Shown: piece after piece, positions 50,639-51,814 of the stretch
Layout of the letters: each line of letters starts with the position of its first letter
Numbering within the stretch: position 1 is the first letter of the stretch
NCBI GenBank assembly: GCA_038230275.1
Contig: JBBRNO010000030.1
Coordinates: 1 to 51,814, forward strand
Direction: 5' to 3'
DNA length: 51,814 bases
From: JANXXV01 sp038230275
GTDB taxonomy: Bacteria; Acidobacteriota; Terriglobia; Bryobacterales; Bryobacteraceae
Notes under the pieces: generated by a model
What the model was told of the DNA's origin: nothing
Database searches by the model: none
The model's input: the letters and a program-made list of their open reading frames with translations, nothing else
Made by a program: the position numbers and the translations under genes

Positions 50639-51631
50639 ATGCCCTTGATTGACACCTTCGGACGCGTGCACGACAACCTCCGGATTAGTGTCACGGACCG
50701 CTGCAACATCCGGTGTTTCTATTGCATGCCCGAACAGAACGTCCAGTTTGGTCCGAAGGAAGAGGTGCTTTCTTTCGAAGAGATCGAACGGGTGGTGCGG
50801 GTGGCAGTGGGCCTGGGTGTAAGGAAACTGCGGCTGACGGGTGGAGAGCCGCTGGTGCGGAAGAACCTGTCTGAGCTGGTAGCAGCCTTGTGTGCGATTC
50901 CGGGAGTAGAAGACATTGCGCTCACCACCAACGGATTGTTGTTGGCGCAACAGGCCGAGGCGCTTTACCAAGCCGGACTGCGGCGGCTGAATGTCCATGT
51001 GGATACACTGGATCGCGAGCGATTCAAGCAGATTACGCGGCGCGATGATCTGGATAAGGTCCTGCACGGAATTGCGGTGGCACGGAAGACCGGCTTCGGC
51101 CCAATCAAGATCAATGCCGTCGCACTGAAAGGAATTACCGAGGCGGACGTAGTCCCGCTAGGGCGCTACGGGCGGGAGAACGGCATCGAAGTCCGGTTCA
51201 TCGAATTCATGCCGCTGGACGCGCAGGGACTTTGGGACAAGAGCAAAGTGCTGCTGGCGGACGAGATGATTGAAACGCTGTCGCGCGAAATCTCGCCGCT
51301 GATTGAAATTCCGGATAACGATCCGCGCGCGCCGGCGACGGACTACCGGTTTGCTGACGGTATTGGGACAGTGGGATTCGTGGCGTCGGTTAGCAGGCCG
51401 TTCTGCATGAATTGCAACCGGCTGCGCCTGACCGCCGACGGCAAGCTGCGTTACTGTCTGTTTGCGATCGATGAGACCGACGTGAAAGGGATTTTGCGCA
51501 ACGGCGGATCCGATGAAGAGATCGCGCAGACAATCCGCGCTAACGTGACAGCGAAGTGGAGCGGTCACGAGATTAATAACACAGTGAAGTTTGTGCCGCC
51601 GCCACGGCCGATGTACGCCATCGGCGGGTAG
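50639..51631 (+). CDS. moaA: GTP 3',8-cyclase MoaA
   Basis: 330 residues. Radical-SAM cluster Cys are C22, C26 and C29 (CNIRCFYC). The SAM-binding GGEPL is in RKLRLTGGEPLVRKNL. The second iron-sulfur cluster is in PFCMNCNRLRLTADGKLRYC. The C-terminus ends in Gly-Gly, as required in MoaA. It converts GTP to a cyclic intermediate, the first step of molybdopterin synthesis together with MoaC. It is the third molybdenum-cofactor gene in the window, with xdhC and the MobA-like gene at the far end. Confidence 0.96.
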   Translation: MPLIDTFGRVHDNLRISVTDRCNIRCFYCMPEQNVQFGPKEEVLSFEEIERVVRVAVGLGVRKLRLTGGEPLVRKNLSELVAALCAIPGVEDIALTTNGLLLAQQAEALYQAGLRRLNVHVDTLDRERFKQITRRDDLDKVLHGIAVARKTGFGPIKINAVALKGITEADVVPLGRYGRENGIEVRFIEFMPLDAQGLWDKSKVLLADEMIETLSREISPLIEIPDNDPRAPATDYRFADGIGTVGFVASVSRPFCMNCNRLRLTADGKLRYCLFAIDETDVKGILRNGGSDEEIAQTIRANVTAKWSGHEINNTVKFVPPPRPMYAIGG

Positions 51632-51728
51632 TGTCGAAGCCGCGCTAAGGCTCTCCAGCAGAATCCCGGCAGGGTCGAATGGCATAAATCTGGCGGTCCG
51701 GTGATAATAGACCGCAACCAAAACCCGC

Positions 51729-51814
51729 TCACGGGACGAGTTCCCAAAAACAGACGAGTGCTTCCGATTCAGCGCTATCAATCAACACGACCGGATGGGC
51801 TGCTACATCCGGAC
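51729..51814 (-). CDS. Possible C-terminal end of a truncated gene
   Basis: The complement of the right edge reads PDVAAHPVVLIDSAESEALV and CFWELVP before TGA at 51731-51729. This looks like protein but is too short to place. After the stop, another frame reads RERVLVAVYYHRTARFMPFD, which might be its continuation after a frameshift. The rest lies outside the window. Confidence 0.3.
   Translation of the reverse strand, partial: PDVAAHPVVLIDSAESEALVCFWELVP

Noticed and set aside
51158..51781. Minus-strand frame of 207 residues over the moaA 3' end
   Set aside because: Mostly antisense to moaA; only the first ~50 residues look protein-like and may belong to a truncated edge gene.
1..51814. 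CRISPR arrays, rRNA and tRNA genes
   Set aside because: No regularly spaced repeats and no tRNA-like or rRNA-like sequence were noticed in any gap; a covariance-model scan would be decisive.

Overview
The window looks like chromosomal DNA of an acidobacterium of the Bryobacterales/Solibacter type. This is inferred from gene content, not from a marker gene. The evidence is: a 1085-residue TonB-dependent receptor with an N-terminal carboxypeptidase-regulatory-like domain; a secreted protein that appears to end in the TIGR03437-type domain expanded in Solibacteres; a PadR gene followed by the remains of a macrolide-exporter-like (ADOP) permease; a multiheme cytochrome with TPR repeats; and a Tat-exported Gfo/Idh/MocA oxidoreductase. 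No rRNA, tRNA or CRISPR array was seen.

Layout. 1-4.9 kb (minus strand): xdhC, a MobA-like nucleotidyltransferase and an AsmA-like protein joined by ATGA overlaps, preceded by a pair of unknown small genes. 4.9-7.6 kb: accessory patch with an intact DUF433/DUF5615 toxin-antitoxin pair, a second pair whose toxin is frameshifted, and an IS110-type transposase remnant. 7.6-18.4 kb: secreted oxidoreductase, then on the minus strand a TonB receptor, seven-heme cytochrome and MmeI-like type IIL restriction-modification enzyme that overlap in series, plus a secreted Ig/IPT-domain protein. 18.7-26.2 kb (plus): HAD phosphatase, a hybrid-kinase-like protein that has lost its phosphorylation residues, a small secreted protein, VOC protein, MFS exporter, TPR protein and a polytopic membrane protein. 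26.6-27.2 kb: PadR regulator with two operator-like dyads and a decayed ADOP target. 27.3-29.9 kb (minus): yjbQ, DUF2203, DUF507, ribokinase. 30.1-32.7 kb (plus): a four-gene operon around a predicted papain-like cysteine peptidase; this is the best candidate for an undescribed system. 32.9-39.1 kb (minus): recO-glyQ-glyS-ppdK. 39.2-43.4 kb: YVTN beta-propeller protein, a short inverted-repeat element, and an NMT1/TauABC-like ABC importer. 43.4-47.4 kb: Lhr helicase tail remnant, GT2 glycosyltransferase, membrane coiled-coil protein, ECF sigma/anti-sigma/CpxP-like operon and a frameshifted epimerase. 47.5-51.8 kb: TIGR03437-type secreted protein, nadA, moaA and a truncated right-edge ORF.

How genes work together. 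MoaA at the right, with XdhC and the MobA-like enzyme at the left, serve molybdenum-cofactor synthesis and insertion. recO-glyQS-ppdK is a housekeeping operon. The sigma/anti-sigma/CpxP trio looks like an envelope-stress circuit. Several genes have a TATAAT-like hexamer only 4-12 bases before the start codon, which suggests leaderless or nearly leaderless transcripts.
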